From contig OX465120.1 of the NCBI GenBank assembly GCA_949987565.1, positions 8,446,587-8,510,586 on the forward strand: a stretch of 64,000 nucleotides of DNA, written 5' to 3'. The translations under genes were made by a program, and so were the position numbers. Shown here piece after piece: positions 14,301 to 22,783 of this stretch; the stretch's first letter is position 1, and every line of letters begins with the position of its first letter. The notes under the pieces are model-generated. The model saw nothing but the letters and a program-made list of their open reading frames with translations, did not search any database and was not told the DNA's origin. Source of the stretch: Luidia sarsii (taxonomy: Eukaryota > Echinodermata > Asteroidea > Paxillosida > Luidiidae).

Positions 14301-15117
14301 CCTCGAAAGCGGCCGTTCAAAAAGGCAGGAACTTTACATTTTCATGAAAACAGTACACACTCTCCCAAAATCCTCGGTTTTTTTTTCAACATTTAGAGAC
14401 GGATTTCGGAAAAATCCTTTGGACATATTAATATCATCCAATACATTAACTTTCCGAAAATACAAAGAAACTAAAATTTATTTGAGAAGATACTTTGACT
14501 TCAGGCGTTGTTTACTCGAAAACTGTTTTGGTGGGATATTCCTCATGTCGCTGTGCCGGGTCACATTTGTCCGTCTCTTTCTGAATAAATTCCCAAGTCC
14601 ATTTTTGGCCTGCTTCACTGCCACAAGAGGGGGCAAGGGGAATTTGGAAACAAACGCACTGGAGCAGGGATTCTGTACGCAAACATCTGTGAGCAGGGAT
14701 TTTGTACAAAAACATATGTGAACAGGGATTCTGTACACAAACATCTGGGAGCAAGCATTCTGTACACAAACACATGGGAACAGAGATTGTGTACACAATC
14801 ATAATGTGCAAAAACAATGGGAGCAGGGATGTTGTACACAAAAACATGGAACCAAGGGTTCTATACTCAAACACATGGTAGCAGGGATCTAATGTCAACA
14901 AATTTTTTGCCAAGATGCCTAAAGATATAGGATTTAGTTATACCATTTTCAAAAAGGTTCATTACATATCATATAAATGGGTTTGGGAATTAAAAAGTAT
15001 GACACACTTTGATCCGTAGTGAGTATTTTGTGACCTGAACCTATTTTACCTTTTCATTGATTTCACTTTTAGATTTATCTGGCGATGGAAAAATTCGTCC
15101 CTGATAAGTATTTGTAA
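2606..15117 (+). CDS. Receptor tyrosine kinase with three Ig-like domains (13-exon gene model)
   Basis: Exons: 2606-2672, 3280-3561, 4032-4400, 6140-6514, 7521-7684, 8818-9025, 10241-10351, 11925-12109, 12488-12610, 12783-12894, 13175-13280, 13761-13860, 15073-15117. Every intron is GT..AG, every junction phase agrees, and the total is 2247 nt (748 residues plus stop). Order: signal peptide (1-22), three Ig-like domains (about 23-364), membrane span (about 375-399), basic juxtamembrane stretch, kinase domain (about 450-733), short tail. Kinase landmarks: glycine loop GSGHFG 458-463, VAVK lysine 485, helix-C Glu 502, HRDLASRN with catalytic Asp 592, DFG Asp 610, one activation-loop Tyr 623, [16 protein letters not shown], and CW-RPTF near the end. 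All catalytic residues are present, so it should be an active membrane receptor kinase. The KTSMGLIPVRW segment resembles the FGFR/Tie/Ret branch, but I cannot assign a subfamily. Splice sites were read by eye; the last junction is the least certain. Confidence 0.85.
3280..3561 (+). CDS. Kinase exon 2: Ig-like domain 1
   Basis: The acceptor is CCAG at 3276-3279 and the donor GTAAGT at 3562; both ends are phase 1. The 94-residue domain has cysteines in GRPCQY, FLCTFRF and LTCIIS, a central SWKV tryptophan and an NTT and NES/NTT glycosylation context. An Ig-like fold is inferred from the Cys-Trp-Cys spacing and from its likeness to exons 3 and 4. Confidence 0.75.
4032..4400 (+). CDS. Kinase exon 3: Ig-like domain 2
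   Basis: The acceptor follows CATTGAAG at 4031 and the donor is GTACGT at 4401; both ends are phase 1. The domain opens KPPNTSR, has YLFTCR as its first core cysteine, QQWLL as the core tryptophan and SVICQI as the second core cysteine, plus an extra DC..GC pair near the start. A GT at 4394 is an alternative donor but would break the phase. Confidence 0.75.
4431..6083. repeat. CCTG/CCTA/CCTC tandem repeat in intron 3
   Basis: About 1.65 kb made almost only of CCTN tetramers on the sense strand, arranged in longer units such as CCTACCTGCCTC. It fills most of intron 3, starting about 30 bp after the exon 3 donor and ending about 55 bp before exon 4. Open frames across it (CLPTCLPT plus, GRQVGRQ minus) arise from periodicity. 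Confidence 0.95.
6140..6514 (+). CDS. Kinase exon 4: Ig-like domain 3
   Basis: The acceptor is TCCAG at 6135-6139 and the donor GTATGT at 6515; both are phase 1. Joined to exon 3 the linker reads YPPGNV, a common Ig-domain boundary. Core residues are LFTCQV, ITWLI and FVVCRAD, with an extra C..C pair near SLCSKGKSC as in exon 3, so exons 3 and 4 look like duplicates of one ancestral domain exon. Confidence 0.8.
6600..6800 (-). mobile_element. tRNA-derived SINE in intron 4
   Basis: On the minus strand a tRNA-like block spans about 6739 to 6670, with perfectly pairing 7-bp ends GGACCAG/CTGGTCC, an A-box-like TAGCTCAGATGGTTAGAGC and a degenerate B box. It is preceded by a leader ending GGCCACCATCTAA and followed by an AT-rich tail. 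The same leader-tRNA order recurs near 51.1 and 60.1 kb, so this is a dispersed element, not a working tRNA gene. Confidence 0.7.
7521..7684 (+). CDS. Kinase exon 5: membrane span and juxtamembrane
   Basis: Acceptor GGTATAG at 7514-7520, phase 1 in and phase 0 out, donor GTAAGT at 7685. It encodes a short stalk, a hydrophobic span of about 25 residues (core [15 protein letters not shown]) and the stop-transfer sequence ARRSKRR. Confidence 0.85.
7708..8395. repeat. CTTG tetranucleotide repeat in intron 5
   Basis: About 0.69 kb of CTTG units, most regular from 8050 to 8340. The CLLACLLA frames on the plus strand and KQASKQAS frames on the minus strand are artefacts of the repeat. Confidence 0.95.
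8818..9025 (+). CDS. Kinase exon 6: juxtamembrane and glycine loop
   Basis: The acceptor is GGCAG at 8813-8817 and the donor GTGAGC at 9026; phase 0 in, phase 1 out. It holds the juxtamembrane QYVNIQ tyrosine, the kinase start [10 protein letters not shown], the nucleotide-binding loop GSGHFGQV and the VAVK lysine. Confidence 0.85.
9541..10159. mobile_element. piggyBac-like non-autonomous element, TTAA-flanked
   Basis: The ends are inverted copies: CCCTATGTGCACTGG on the left and CCAGTGCATATAGGG on the right. TTAA lies directly outside both (9537-9540 and 10160-10163), which is the target duplication of piggyBac transposons. It is 619 bp with no transposase frame, in intron 6, and ends about 80 bp before exon 7. 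Confidence 0.7.
10241..10351 (+). CDS. Kinase exon 7: helix C
   Basis: Acceptor CTGAAG at 10235-10240, donor GTTAGA at 10352, phase 1 at both ends. It encodes [19 protein letters not shown] and MLGYCTEK; the KEL glutamate is the expected salt-bridge partner of the VAVK lysine. Confidence 0.8.
10590..10645 (+). mobile_element. Penelope-like end fragment
   Basis: CCTTTGAGAAAGGTCCTACT and ATTGAAACGTCAG match the terminal motif of the Penelope-like copies at 41-42 kb and 52-53 kb. Only this short end is left, in intron 7. Confidence 0.5.
11165..11835. repeat. CCCT/CCTC pyrimidine repeat in intron 7
   Basis: About 0.67 kb of CCCTCCCT-type repeats with longer sub-units (CCTTCATCCCC, CCTCCACCC). 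It ends about 90 bp before exon 8. Long SLPPSLPP (plus) and EGGREGG (minus) frames are artefacts. Confidence 0.95.
11925..12109 (+). CDS. Kinase exon 8: hinge and helix E
   Basis: Acceptor TTCACAG at 11918-11924, donor GTAAGG at 12110; phase 1 in, phase 0 out. [16 protein letters not shown] is the hinge and start of the C-lobe, followed by a short insert of about 20 residues and [16 protein letters not shown]. Confidence 0.85.
12488..12610 (+). CDS. Kinase exon 9: catalytic and activation loops
   Basis: Acceptor CGTTGCAG at 12480-12487, donor GTGAGA at 12611, phase 0 at both ends (41 codons). It encodes [10 protein letters not shown], the DFG motif as SDFGMARD, and one activation-loop tyrosine in TEQYEKTSM. 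The usual HRDLAARN has Ser in place of the second Ala. Confidence 0.9.
12783..12894 (+). CDS. Kinase exon 10: P+1 loop and helix F
   Basis: Acceptor TCCACAG at 12776-12782, donor GTAAAT at 12895, phase 0 in and 1 out. It encodes [13 protein letters not shown] and [17 protein letters not shown]. Confidence 0.9.
13003..13140. mobile_element. Penelope-like fold-back fragment
   Basis: It starts TTTACAAAAATGTTGCAAAC like the larger Penelope-like copies, then carries GTGGGCCTGACGTTTCGATC followed at once by the reverse complement of that motif. It is a minimal head-to-head remnant in intron 10, about 35 bp before exon 11. Confidence 0.6.
13175..13280 (+). CDS. Kinase exon 11: helix G
   Basis: Acceptor TTTCTCAG at 13167-13174, donor GTATAG at 13281; phase 1 in, phase 2 out. 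It encodes [15 protein letters not shown] and [10 protein letters not shown], standard for a tyrosine kinase C-lobe. Confidence 0.85.
13761..13860 (+). CDS. Kinase exon 12: helices H-I
   Basis: Acceptor TTCTAAG at 13754-13760, donor GTGAGT at 13861; phase 2 in, phase 0 out. [20 protein letters not shown] is the end of the kinase domain. If the donor is not used, the frame runs on about 50 codons to a stop near 14015. Confidence 0.85.
14105..14565. mobile_element. 461-bp TIR element (small copy)
   Basis: The left end TGTGACCTGGCACAGC and the right end, read inverted as TGTGACCCGGCACAGC, are followed by a shared ATGAGGAATA block, so the inverted repeats are about 30 bp. No transposase frame. 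Its left 110 bp match 16950-17060 and its right 340 bp match 22440-22783, so it looks like an internal-deletion form of the 6-kb element there. It lies in intron 12 of the kinase gene. Confidence 0.8.
14660..14892. repeat. Diverged minisatellite of about 30 bp
   Basis: About eight imperfect units of the form GAGCAGGGATTCTGTACACA followed by AACATCTGG. It is directly repeated, diverged, and in intron 12. Confidence 0.8.
15073..15117 (+). CDS. Kinase exon 13: C-terminal tail
   Basis: After the acceptor CACTTTTAG at 15064-15072 the phase-0 frame reads [14 protein letters not shown] and stops at TAA 15115-15117. The phase and hydrophobic start fit the end of a kinase domain, but the exon is only 45 bp. 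No AATAAA was seen in the next 600 bp. Confidence 0.6.
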   Translation: MYLAMEKFVPDKYL

Positions 15118-15930
15118 GAGAGGACAGGACATTCAGCTTCCATATGGTATCCGTGTCCTTCGATGAAATACACAGGTTTGTCCAAGCTATGTCCTTTACA
15201 GCACGTTATAGGTAGGATTTCGATGTTATAATTGACCTCAGATATCAGAGGTTGTCTACCTAGGAGAATGACAACTCTGATCTCAAACCCACGACATGTT
15301 TGTCTCCTGTTCAATTTCAGATTTTTCCAGTCTACAAGCTAGCACTGTGAACAGGGAACACAATCTGAACAGTGAACATTTGGTGAATATGTCAAGTTGC
15401 CAAAAACCCAAATCATGGTGATTTCATGGACGTTTTTTTTAAGTGAATTCATCCTGAACATTTCATTTAATCTGAACTGCTCTATCTGAATCACCACACA
15501 ACGCATCTGCCAGGCAGATATGGTCTAGTCTGTGTAACTGTACACCATAGGCTTGTGCAGTGCAGCCATTTACTGTACCACCCAAGCATATGCGGCCTTA
15601 AATAGACATCTGGTGAAAACACCATGAAAAGCTGGTGAAGATCATTGTCAGCATGAACAAGTGGTGAAACTGCAGTGAATATTCATTTCACGCCAACATG
15701 ACATTTTCCACCCGATTTTCAGGTTTTTAAAGTTCACAGTGTAAGCTTAGTCACACACCATCCATGACTCCCGGTTGTCAATGAACCGGTCCCCGCTGGG
15801 TTTCCTTGTTGCCCGGCAAAGGGCGCCAATGGTCCTGCGCAAAACACGCCCTCTCAGAAGACATGATGACACCATAGTTGACTACGACCGGCTGCCAAGA
15901 CGACGACTGTGCACGTGAATTTCGGTTTAA
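15118..15930. other. No gene seen; possible short TIR element
   Basis: Non-coding. GCACTGTGAAC near 15341 and its inverse GTTCACAGTG near 15731 could be the ends of a 400-bp inverted-repeat element, but the repeats are too short to be sure. Confidence 0.3.
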
Positions 15931-16245
15931 AGGCCCAATACAACATTAGGAAGATCGGGAAAAATCGATGTTCACAGATTTCCTTGGTCATGATAGAATC
16001 CTGAACGTTGAAATCTTACGGCCTGGGATGCTGTTAATTTTCAAGAAATTTTCACTCAAACGACAAATAATTTATTTCTTACACTACAGAACGGTACGTA
16101 AACTGTGACGGTTTTTGCATTTTCCTACTTTCTCGGATTAGCGTTTGAGCTAAAACCTTTGCTGTAATGTTTTTTTGGAATTATTTATGGTTTAACACAC
16201 ATACTGTGGCAATCTTTTGACCTTTACCTATGTTGTATCGGGCCT
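15931..16245. mobile_element. 315-bp TIR element, TTAA on one side
   Basis: AGGCCCAATACAACAT at the left and the inverse ATGTTGTATCGGGCCT at the right are terminal inverted repeats. The left flank is TTAA and the right TTGA, so a decayed TTAA duplication is likely. The inside matches 63820-63960 (TGATAGAATCCT, TTGAAATCTTAC). Confidence 0.6.
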
Positions 16246-16753
16246 TTGAAGAGTTTACCCAATCTCTGTTCACAGAAAATCCAGTCTTGTTTCAAGGGGT
16301 GTTTTCACGGTTGAAATTGACCGGTGCCTGAGAGCAATTTATTCGACTGACATAATTCTCGTCAGAAAAAAACCCGCTTATTTTCGCCGGTGAAAATTTT
16401 CTTTCATGTCATAAACTTAATTGAGTCATAGATCGTTATGAAAAAATGCACTGTACTCTGTACTTGCTCTGGTTGGTGGTAACAGCTAAAGGGGTGATGG
16501 CAAGTCCCTCTTACTTCTCTGGAAAAAAATGCACCAGTTTAATTTCAAAGGCTGATAAATAATGTGTATAAGAGGGATGAAAAACGTTAATTTACACATC
16601 GTTGAATGTAACAACACATGGGTAGAGAGCATGGGAAGTAGCCCTTTTCATGCTCTACCCATTTTCAAGTTAAAGGGTCTGTGCAATAAATGTCACATTC
16701 AACCTCATGTTCTGTTTTCCTTTAGGGATCTGCACTGTACAAATGTGACCCGG

Positions 16754-16949
16754 TGTCACGATCTGAAGTGGGTGGCCGTACTAAAATGGGTGGGTGACGT
16801 CACCACCCATCTGAGCACGTAGCGACAACCTGCTGAAATAGGCGAAATAGGCGGCGTGCTAAGATGGGTGGGTGAACTGAACGCTAACCTGATTGCCCAT
16901 ATATGGCAGCCCACCCATTTGATCATGCCACCCATTTTAGACTGTCACA
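16754..16949. mobile_element. 196-bp MITE with CCGG target duplication
   Basis: Ends TGTCACGATCTGAAGTGGGT and, inverted, TGTGACAGTCTAAAATGGGT; flanked by CCGG at 16750-16753 and 16950-16953. Taking it out restores the TIR of the outer element, matching the uninterrupted copy whose end lies at 14565. This is direct evidence of a later insertion. Confidence 0.75.
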
Positions 16950-18032
16950 CCGGCACAGCATTATGGGGAATAACGCCCACTTTTGAGATTTTGATATTTT
17001 CTAATGATGTTAAAGAGTATATCATTAGCTTTCAAATGATATCAAAATTATTTCCGTGCGGTAAAGATTTATAAAGTTACAGCGCGAGAAAGACGCCGAG
17101 GCGAAGCCGTGTAACGGAAAACACTTTTCGAGAAAAACAGCGTTGAAGTTTGCGGTCCGAACGTGGAGCTTAGTCAGTGAGTGTAGCGCGCGTACGCGCT
17201 AAATAAAGTGTTACAGAAATCAAAACCCCTTGGCAACGGGAATGTTGTGGATCGTGTTTGGAGTTCGAATTCAGCAAATCTCATAAGTATGAGTAGTAGA
17301 TCATTCCTTTATAGTTTCCTGCCTGAAGAGTACTGTTTTCTGTTAGATTGAACACGCTAAACTTTGGTTAAAAGATCAACACGTATTCCGTCAATGTAAA
17401 CCGTTGAACACGGCTTATTACAGTTATCTCGACATTCTCGGCTTTATTGCTGAAATAGATCCCTACACAATTAACCCGCGACAACCATTTCGTCCATCTT
17501 TTTAGCGAAAGTGTTCGACTTGCGTCACCTTCTCTTGTCAGTACAGCGGGTAAACGATAAAAATATTTGTTATCACGATCCCCCTGCTTCCACAGCCAAG
17601 GACAGCGCAAAAGTTAATCATCTTTCAACAAAACAAGTACCCTTCAATCCATGATACAACCACGGAGGAATAAAAAGAGATTCCTCCATGGCACAACTAG
17701 TAATACTATAGTAAAACGCAGTAGTAGTAGTAGTAGTACAACTACGACGAGTTCAAAACTTGCCGCCGTGCATGTGGAGTTGTTTGTATGCACAGCTGAC
17801 TTAGTAACGGCGGTGACGACGTGCTCATGTGTGTAATCCAAGATGGCCGATAAACAAAACCGTGACGTCATCGAAGACGGGTCAATACGGAGACGCGGAC
17901 CTGGATTACGAGGAGAGTCCCAGCATCACACCGACCCATCGAGATGAGCCAAATGCGACGTTGGTGTTTGCGGGAGTTTTTTAAACACCTTATACAGCAC
18001 AGTCGTGCTGAGAAAAAAATAAGTGAAAAATA

Positions 18033-18110
18033 CCCCTGGGATCGAACCACGAACCTACACGTTGGCAGTCGAGCGTCTTTCACACAAGGACACTTGTGTT
18101 ACGCAACAGT
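18033..18110 (-). repeat. tRNA-Gly-like segment, left arm copy 1
   Basis: Read on the minus strand it has a B-box-like GGTTCGATCCC, preceded by GACGCTCGACTGCCAACGTG, which resembles the anticodon arm of tRNA-Gly(GCC). The 5' half is diverged, so it is not a working tRNA. Confidence 0.5.
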
Positions 18111-19395
18111 TTCGGATATCTTACACGTTAAAAAAAAAGTGAAAAGTGGTATTTACAAAAAACGAAAACAAGAGCTGTTTTTGAAAGACCGAAACAACTA
18201 AGAATAAAATGTAATAGGAAAACAAAACAGAACGAAGACAAGAGCCGTTTCGGATGACCGAAATAGATGGACAAAAAAGGGTTGAAAAAACAAAATGTAT
18301 AGAATAAAAACTGAAAACAAAAGATGTTTCGGAAGACCAAACAGGTAAAAATGAATAAAAAAAACAAACACGAAACACTTAAAAAATCAAAGTTTGCGAG
18401 AAAAAAAGTTATGCGGTGTCAGACCAAGCTTTCAGATCCCCGGGACCTCCAGGGTTGTCCCGTGTGCACGGATCTATTAGAGCTCTTAAGGCCTCGGTAC
18501 CGGTCCACCGCACGTCCTTCCCTGCCTTCATCCATATAGGCCCGTAGACCCTGCGCCACGTGAGGAAGGGAACACAGCGGCCCCTAGACCTTGGCCGCCG
18601 AGTCGACCAAACGCATGTGTCCCTGTGCGAAGACGCGAACCTGGATTACGAGAACAGTCCCAGCGTCACAGTGACCCATCTAGATGCGCCACATGCGACG
18701 TTGGTGTTTGCGAGAGTTTTTTAAACACCTTATACAGCACACTCGAACTGAGAAAAAAAAAAGTAAAAAGGGTTATTTACAAAAAACGAAAACAAGAGCT
18801 GTTTTTGAAAGACCGAAACAACTAAGAAAAAAAAATGAATAGGAAAACAAAACAGAACGAAGACAAGAGCCGTTTCGGAAGACCGAAATAGATGGACAAA
18901 AAAGGGGAGAAAAAACAAAATGTATGGAAAAAAAACCGAAAACAAAAGCTGTTTTGGAAGACCAAACAGCTAAAAATTAATAAAAAACAAACAAACACGA
19001 AATACTTAAAAAATCAAAGTTTGCGAGAAAAAAAGTTATGCGGTGTCAGACCAAGCTTTCAGATCCCCGGGACCTCCAGGGTCGTCCCGTGTGCACGGAT
19101 CTATTAGAGCTCTTAAGGCCTCGGTACCGGTCTACCGCACGTCCTTCCCTGCCCTCATCCATATAGGCCCGTAGACCCTGCGCCATGTGAGGGAGGAAAC
19201 ACAGCGGCCCCTAAACCTTGGCCGCCGAGTCGACCAAACGCATGTGTCCCTGTACGAAGACGCGAACCTGGATTACGAGGACAGTCCCAGCGTGAAAGTG
19301 ACCCATCTAGATGCGCCACATGCGACGTTGGTGTTTGCGGGAGTTTTTTAAACACCTTATACCGCACTACCGTGCTGAGAAAAAATAAGATAAAA

Positions 19396-19475
19396 ATGCC
19401 CCCGGGATCGAACCACGAACCTACACGTTGGCAGGCGAGCGTCTTTCACACAAGGCCACTTGTGTTACGCAACAG
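19396..19475 (-). repeat. tRNA-Gly-like segment, left arm copy 2
   Basis: Same sequence family as at 18.03 kb, with CTCGCCTGCCAACGTG, closest to the tRNA-Gly(GCC) anticodon arm, then GTGGTTCGATCCCGGGGG. The A-box region is AAGTGGCCTTGTGTG, weakly tRNA-like. Confidence 0.5.
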
Positions 19476-20649
19476 TTACGGACATCTTATACATCTTAGC
19501 GAACCCGATTAAAATTACGGGGCATGGCCGTTGGCGGCGGGCTTTTGGATTTCGTCGCGAGTAAAGGGTGCAGCACACTAAAATACTTCCGTAAGCCATA
19601 ATTATTATGCATGGCGCAGTACAATGGCATGCATGTACAAAATTGTTTAAGTGAAAATGTTAGTGAGGTTTGACGTGAAAATCATGTCATGTCAGTTAAA
19701 TTTTACCTTTAATATTGTCGATTCAAAACTCAAGCAAAGGTTCAACCTGAAGCAACATGTACAATACGATAACTCTTCCCAGTTAAAATAATGCAGCTTT
19801 AATGTCAAGTGACGCATTACACTGACACATTATTATTGAAGACCACCCGAAGCTGATGATCATTGATCAAACGGTACAAATTCGGACATCATATAGATTG
19901 AGGGAAGCAGCAAATTGAATGGTTGACAAAAATCGTGTTCTAAACCGCAAGGGGAAAACCACAACTTTACACCCATGTTACCTGGCAGCTGATAAAGTGA
20001 CAGTAACGAGTTCTTTCCAAGCAGGTACCTTTAAATTCATATCATGTGAATTGTGCTCAAAGCAACAATTTTTTATGAAATATAATGACCTCATAATTAT
20101 TGGGACTCTTGGTTATTATTTCCAACATAATGACGATGAAAACATTAATACGATTTCTATTCCCTTCTCCTTTCTTAACCAAAGTTCAGAACTCTCAGTT
20201 ATTCATAAGCGCAATACAGTTGTCAAAAAAGTGTATACATATGGCTTCTTTAAAGCAACGTAACTTGACACCTGCTGATCGACGTCATTATTTCCAATTA
20301 CTGCCAAGGCCGTCTGTGTACGGTCTTCTAAGAATCAGGACCCAATTTCATAGAGCCGCTTAAGCGTGAAAATCTGCTAAGCAGGAAAAGTCTTCCTTGT
20401 GTAAGCAGGATTACATTATGGTGGAAATAATAACCAAGAGTCCCAATAATTATGAGGTCATTATATTTCATATAATGATTGTGTACATGCATGCCATTGT
20501 ACTGCGCCATGCATAATAATTATGGCTTACGGAAGTATTTTAGTGTGCTGCACCCTTTACTCGCGACGAAATCCAAAAGCCCGCCGCCAACGGCCATGCC
20601 CCGTAATTTTAATCGGGTTCGCTAAGATGTATAAGATGTCCGTAACTGT

Positions 20650-20725
20650 TGCGTAACACAAGTGGCCTTGTGTGAAAGACGCTCGCCTGCCAACGTGTAG
20701 GTTCGTGGTTCGATCCCGGGGGTAT
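20650..20725 (+). repeat. tRNA-Gly-like segment, right arm copy
   Basis: The inverse partner of the 19.4-kb copy; CTCGCCTGCCAACGTG and GTGGTTCGATCCCGGGGG read on the plus strand. It is followed by an AT-rich run. Confidence 0.5.
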
Positions 20726-22783
20726 TTTTATCTTATTTTTTCTCAGCACGATTGTGCGGTATAAGGTGTTTAAAAAAACTCCCGCAAACACCAACGTCGC
20801 ATGTGGCGCATCTAGATGGGTCACTGTCACGCTGGGACTGTCCTCGTAATCCAGGTTCGCGTCTTCGTACAGGGACACATGCGTTTGGTCGACTCGGCGG
20901 CCAAGGTCTAGGGGCCGCTGTGTTCCCTCCCCCACATGGCGCAGGGTCTACGGGCCTATATGGATGAAGGCAGGGAAGGACGTGCGGTGGACCGGTACCG
21001 AGGCCTTAAGAGCTCTAATAGATTCGTGCACACGGGACGACCCTGGAGGTCCCGGGGATCTGAAAGCTTGGTCTGAGACCGCAAAACTTTTTTTCTCGCA
21101 AACTTTGATTTTTTAAGTGTTTCGTGTTTGTTTTTTCTATTCATTTTTAGCTATTTGGTCTTCCAAAACAGCTTTTGTTTTCGGGGTTTTTTTCTATACA
21201 TTTTGTTTTTTCTCCCCTTTTTTGTCCATCTATTTCGGTCTTCCGAAACGGCTCTTGTCTTCGTTCTGTTTTGTTTTCCTATTCATTTTTTTTTCTTAGT
21301 TGTTTCGGTCTTTCAAAAACAGCTCTTGTTTTCGTTTTTTGTAAATAACCCTTTTTACTTATTTTTTTGTCAGCACGACTGTGCTGTATAAGGTGTTTAA
21401 AAAACTCCCGCAAACACCAACGTCGCATGTGGCTCATCTTGATGGGTCGGTGTGATGCTGGGACTCTCCTCGTAATCCAGGTTCGCGTCTCCGTATAGAC
21501 CCGTCTTCGATGACGTCATGGTTTTGTTTATCGGCCATCTGGGATTACACACATGAGCACGTCGTCACCGCCGTTACTAAGTCAGCTGTGCATACAAACA
21601 ACTCCACATGCACGGCGGCAAGTTTTGAACTCGACGTAGTTGTACTACTACTTACTACTACTGCTTTTTACTATAGTATTACTAGTTGTGCCATGGAGGA
21701 ATCTCTTTTTATTCCTCCGTGGTTGTATCATGGACTGGAGGTACTTGTTTTGTTGAAAGATGATTAACTTTTGCGCTGTCCTTGGCTGTTGAAGCAGGGG
21801 GATCGTGATAACAAATATTTTTATCGTTTACCCGCTGTATTGACAAGAGAAAGTGACGCAACTCGAACACTTTCTCTAAAAAGATGGACGAAATGGTTGT
21901 CGCGGGTTAATTGTGTACGGATTTCAGCAATAAAGCCAAGAATGTCCAGAGAACTGTAATAAGCCGACCGTGCAGCATTCGAATTCGCCATGATGACTAA
22001 CGTAACTTTAAACGAACACAAACATGCGAGCGAAAGCGTATGTATGTACTCCAAGATGGCGGATCTCGATGTTTCTAGTAGCAACGTGACGTCAGTAAGA
22101 AGGGTCTATAGGTGAATTCTGATACACGCACGCGCAGTTTCCAAAAAGCATGTAGTGAACGAAGGCAATCCCAGCACGCTGTTGAAGTATGCAAATCAAC
22201 GTGGGCATGTTTTGCACACGCAGCCATCAGTAAGCGCTGATTGGATGTTTGTAACTATGTCACGTTGCTTGGTAATCGCGCGCTACGCGCGCTACGCGCT
22301 CCAATGAAATGGCTGGATTTCCGTGTGACGTATCAAGTAGGCTAACGAGACGATGCTTCTTCACACGCAGCAGGGCCTTTGTTTATGTGTTTTTAACGGT
22401 TATATTCATCGTATACGAGGTCAGGACGGTGTGACCTTTGTTGCAAATAGTACAAGGGGAATTCGCTCGTTCATTTGGTACCAGACACAAGACAGCAGCA
22501 CCAGTCTAACTCCTCGAAAGCGGCCCTTCAAATCGGAGAGTTTTCGACGCGACTCGGCTTCCAAACGGCAGGAACTTTCCATTTTCTTAAAAAACAGTAC
22601 ACAAACACTCCCCGAAATTCTAATTTTTTCAACATTTCGAGACAGATTTTGTAAAAATCCTTTGGATATAACATCCTCTAATACATTAACTTTCCGAAAA
22701 TACAAAAAAAGGCGTTGTTCAGGCGTTGTTTACTCGAAAAGTGTTTTGGTGGGATATACCTCATGCTGTTATTCCAGGTCACA

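Larger units (their letters stand above)
17412..21966. repeat. 4.6-kb imperfect palindrome (two long inverted arms)
   Basis: The left arm, about 17412-19640, is the reverse complement of the right arm, about 20482-21966. The left arm is longer because a unit of about 620-740 bp is present once more (TGCGACGTTGGTGTTTGCG at about 17957, 18697 and 19320; two inverted copies in the right arm). Inside the spacer a second inverted pair (about 20077-20132 and 20419-20474) reads ATAATTATTGGGACTCTTGG. Short frames in both arms are mirror images and show no known domain. Confidence 0.85.
16744..22783. mobile_element. 6.04-kb TIR element carrying nested insertions
   Basis: The left end TGTGACCCGG...CACAGCATTATGGGGAATA and the right end, inverted TGTGACCTGGAATAACAGCA, match the ends of the 461-bp element at 14105. 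The left match runs to about 17060 and the right from about 22440; the 5.4 kb between is absent from the small copy. No transposase frame was found inside. The left repeat is interrupted at CCGG by a 196-bp element, and the interior holds a large palindrome. Confidence 0.65.
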
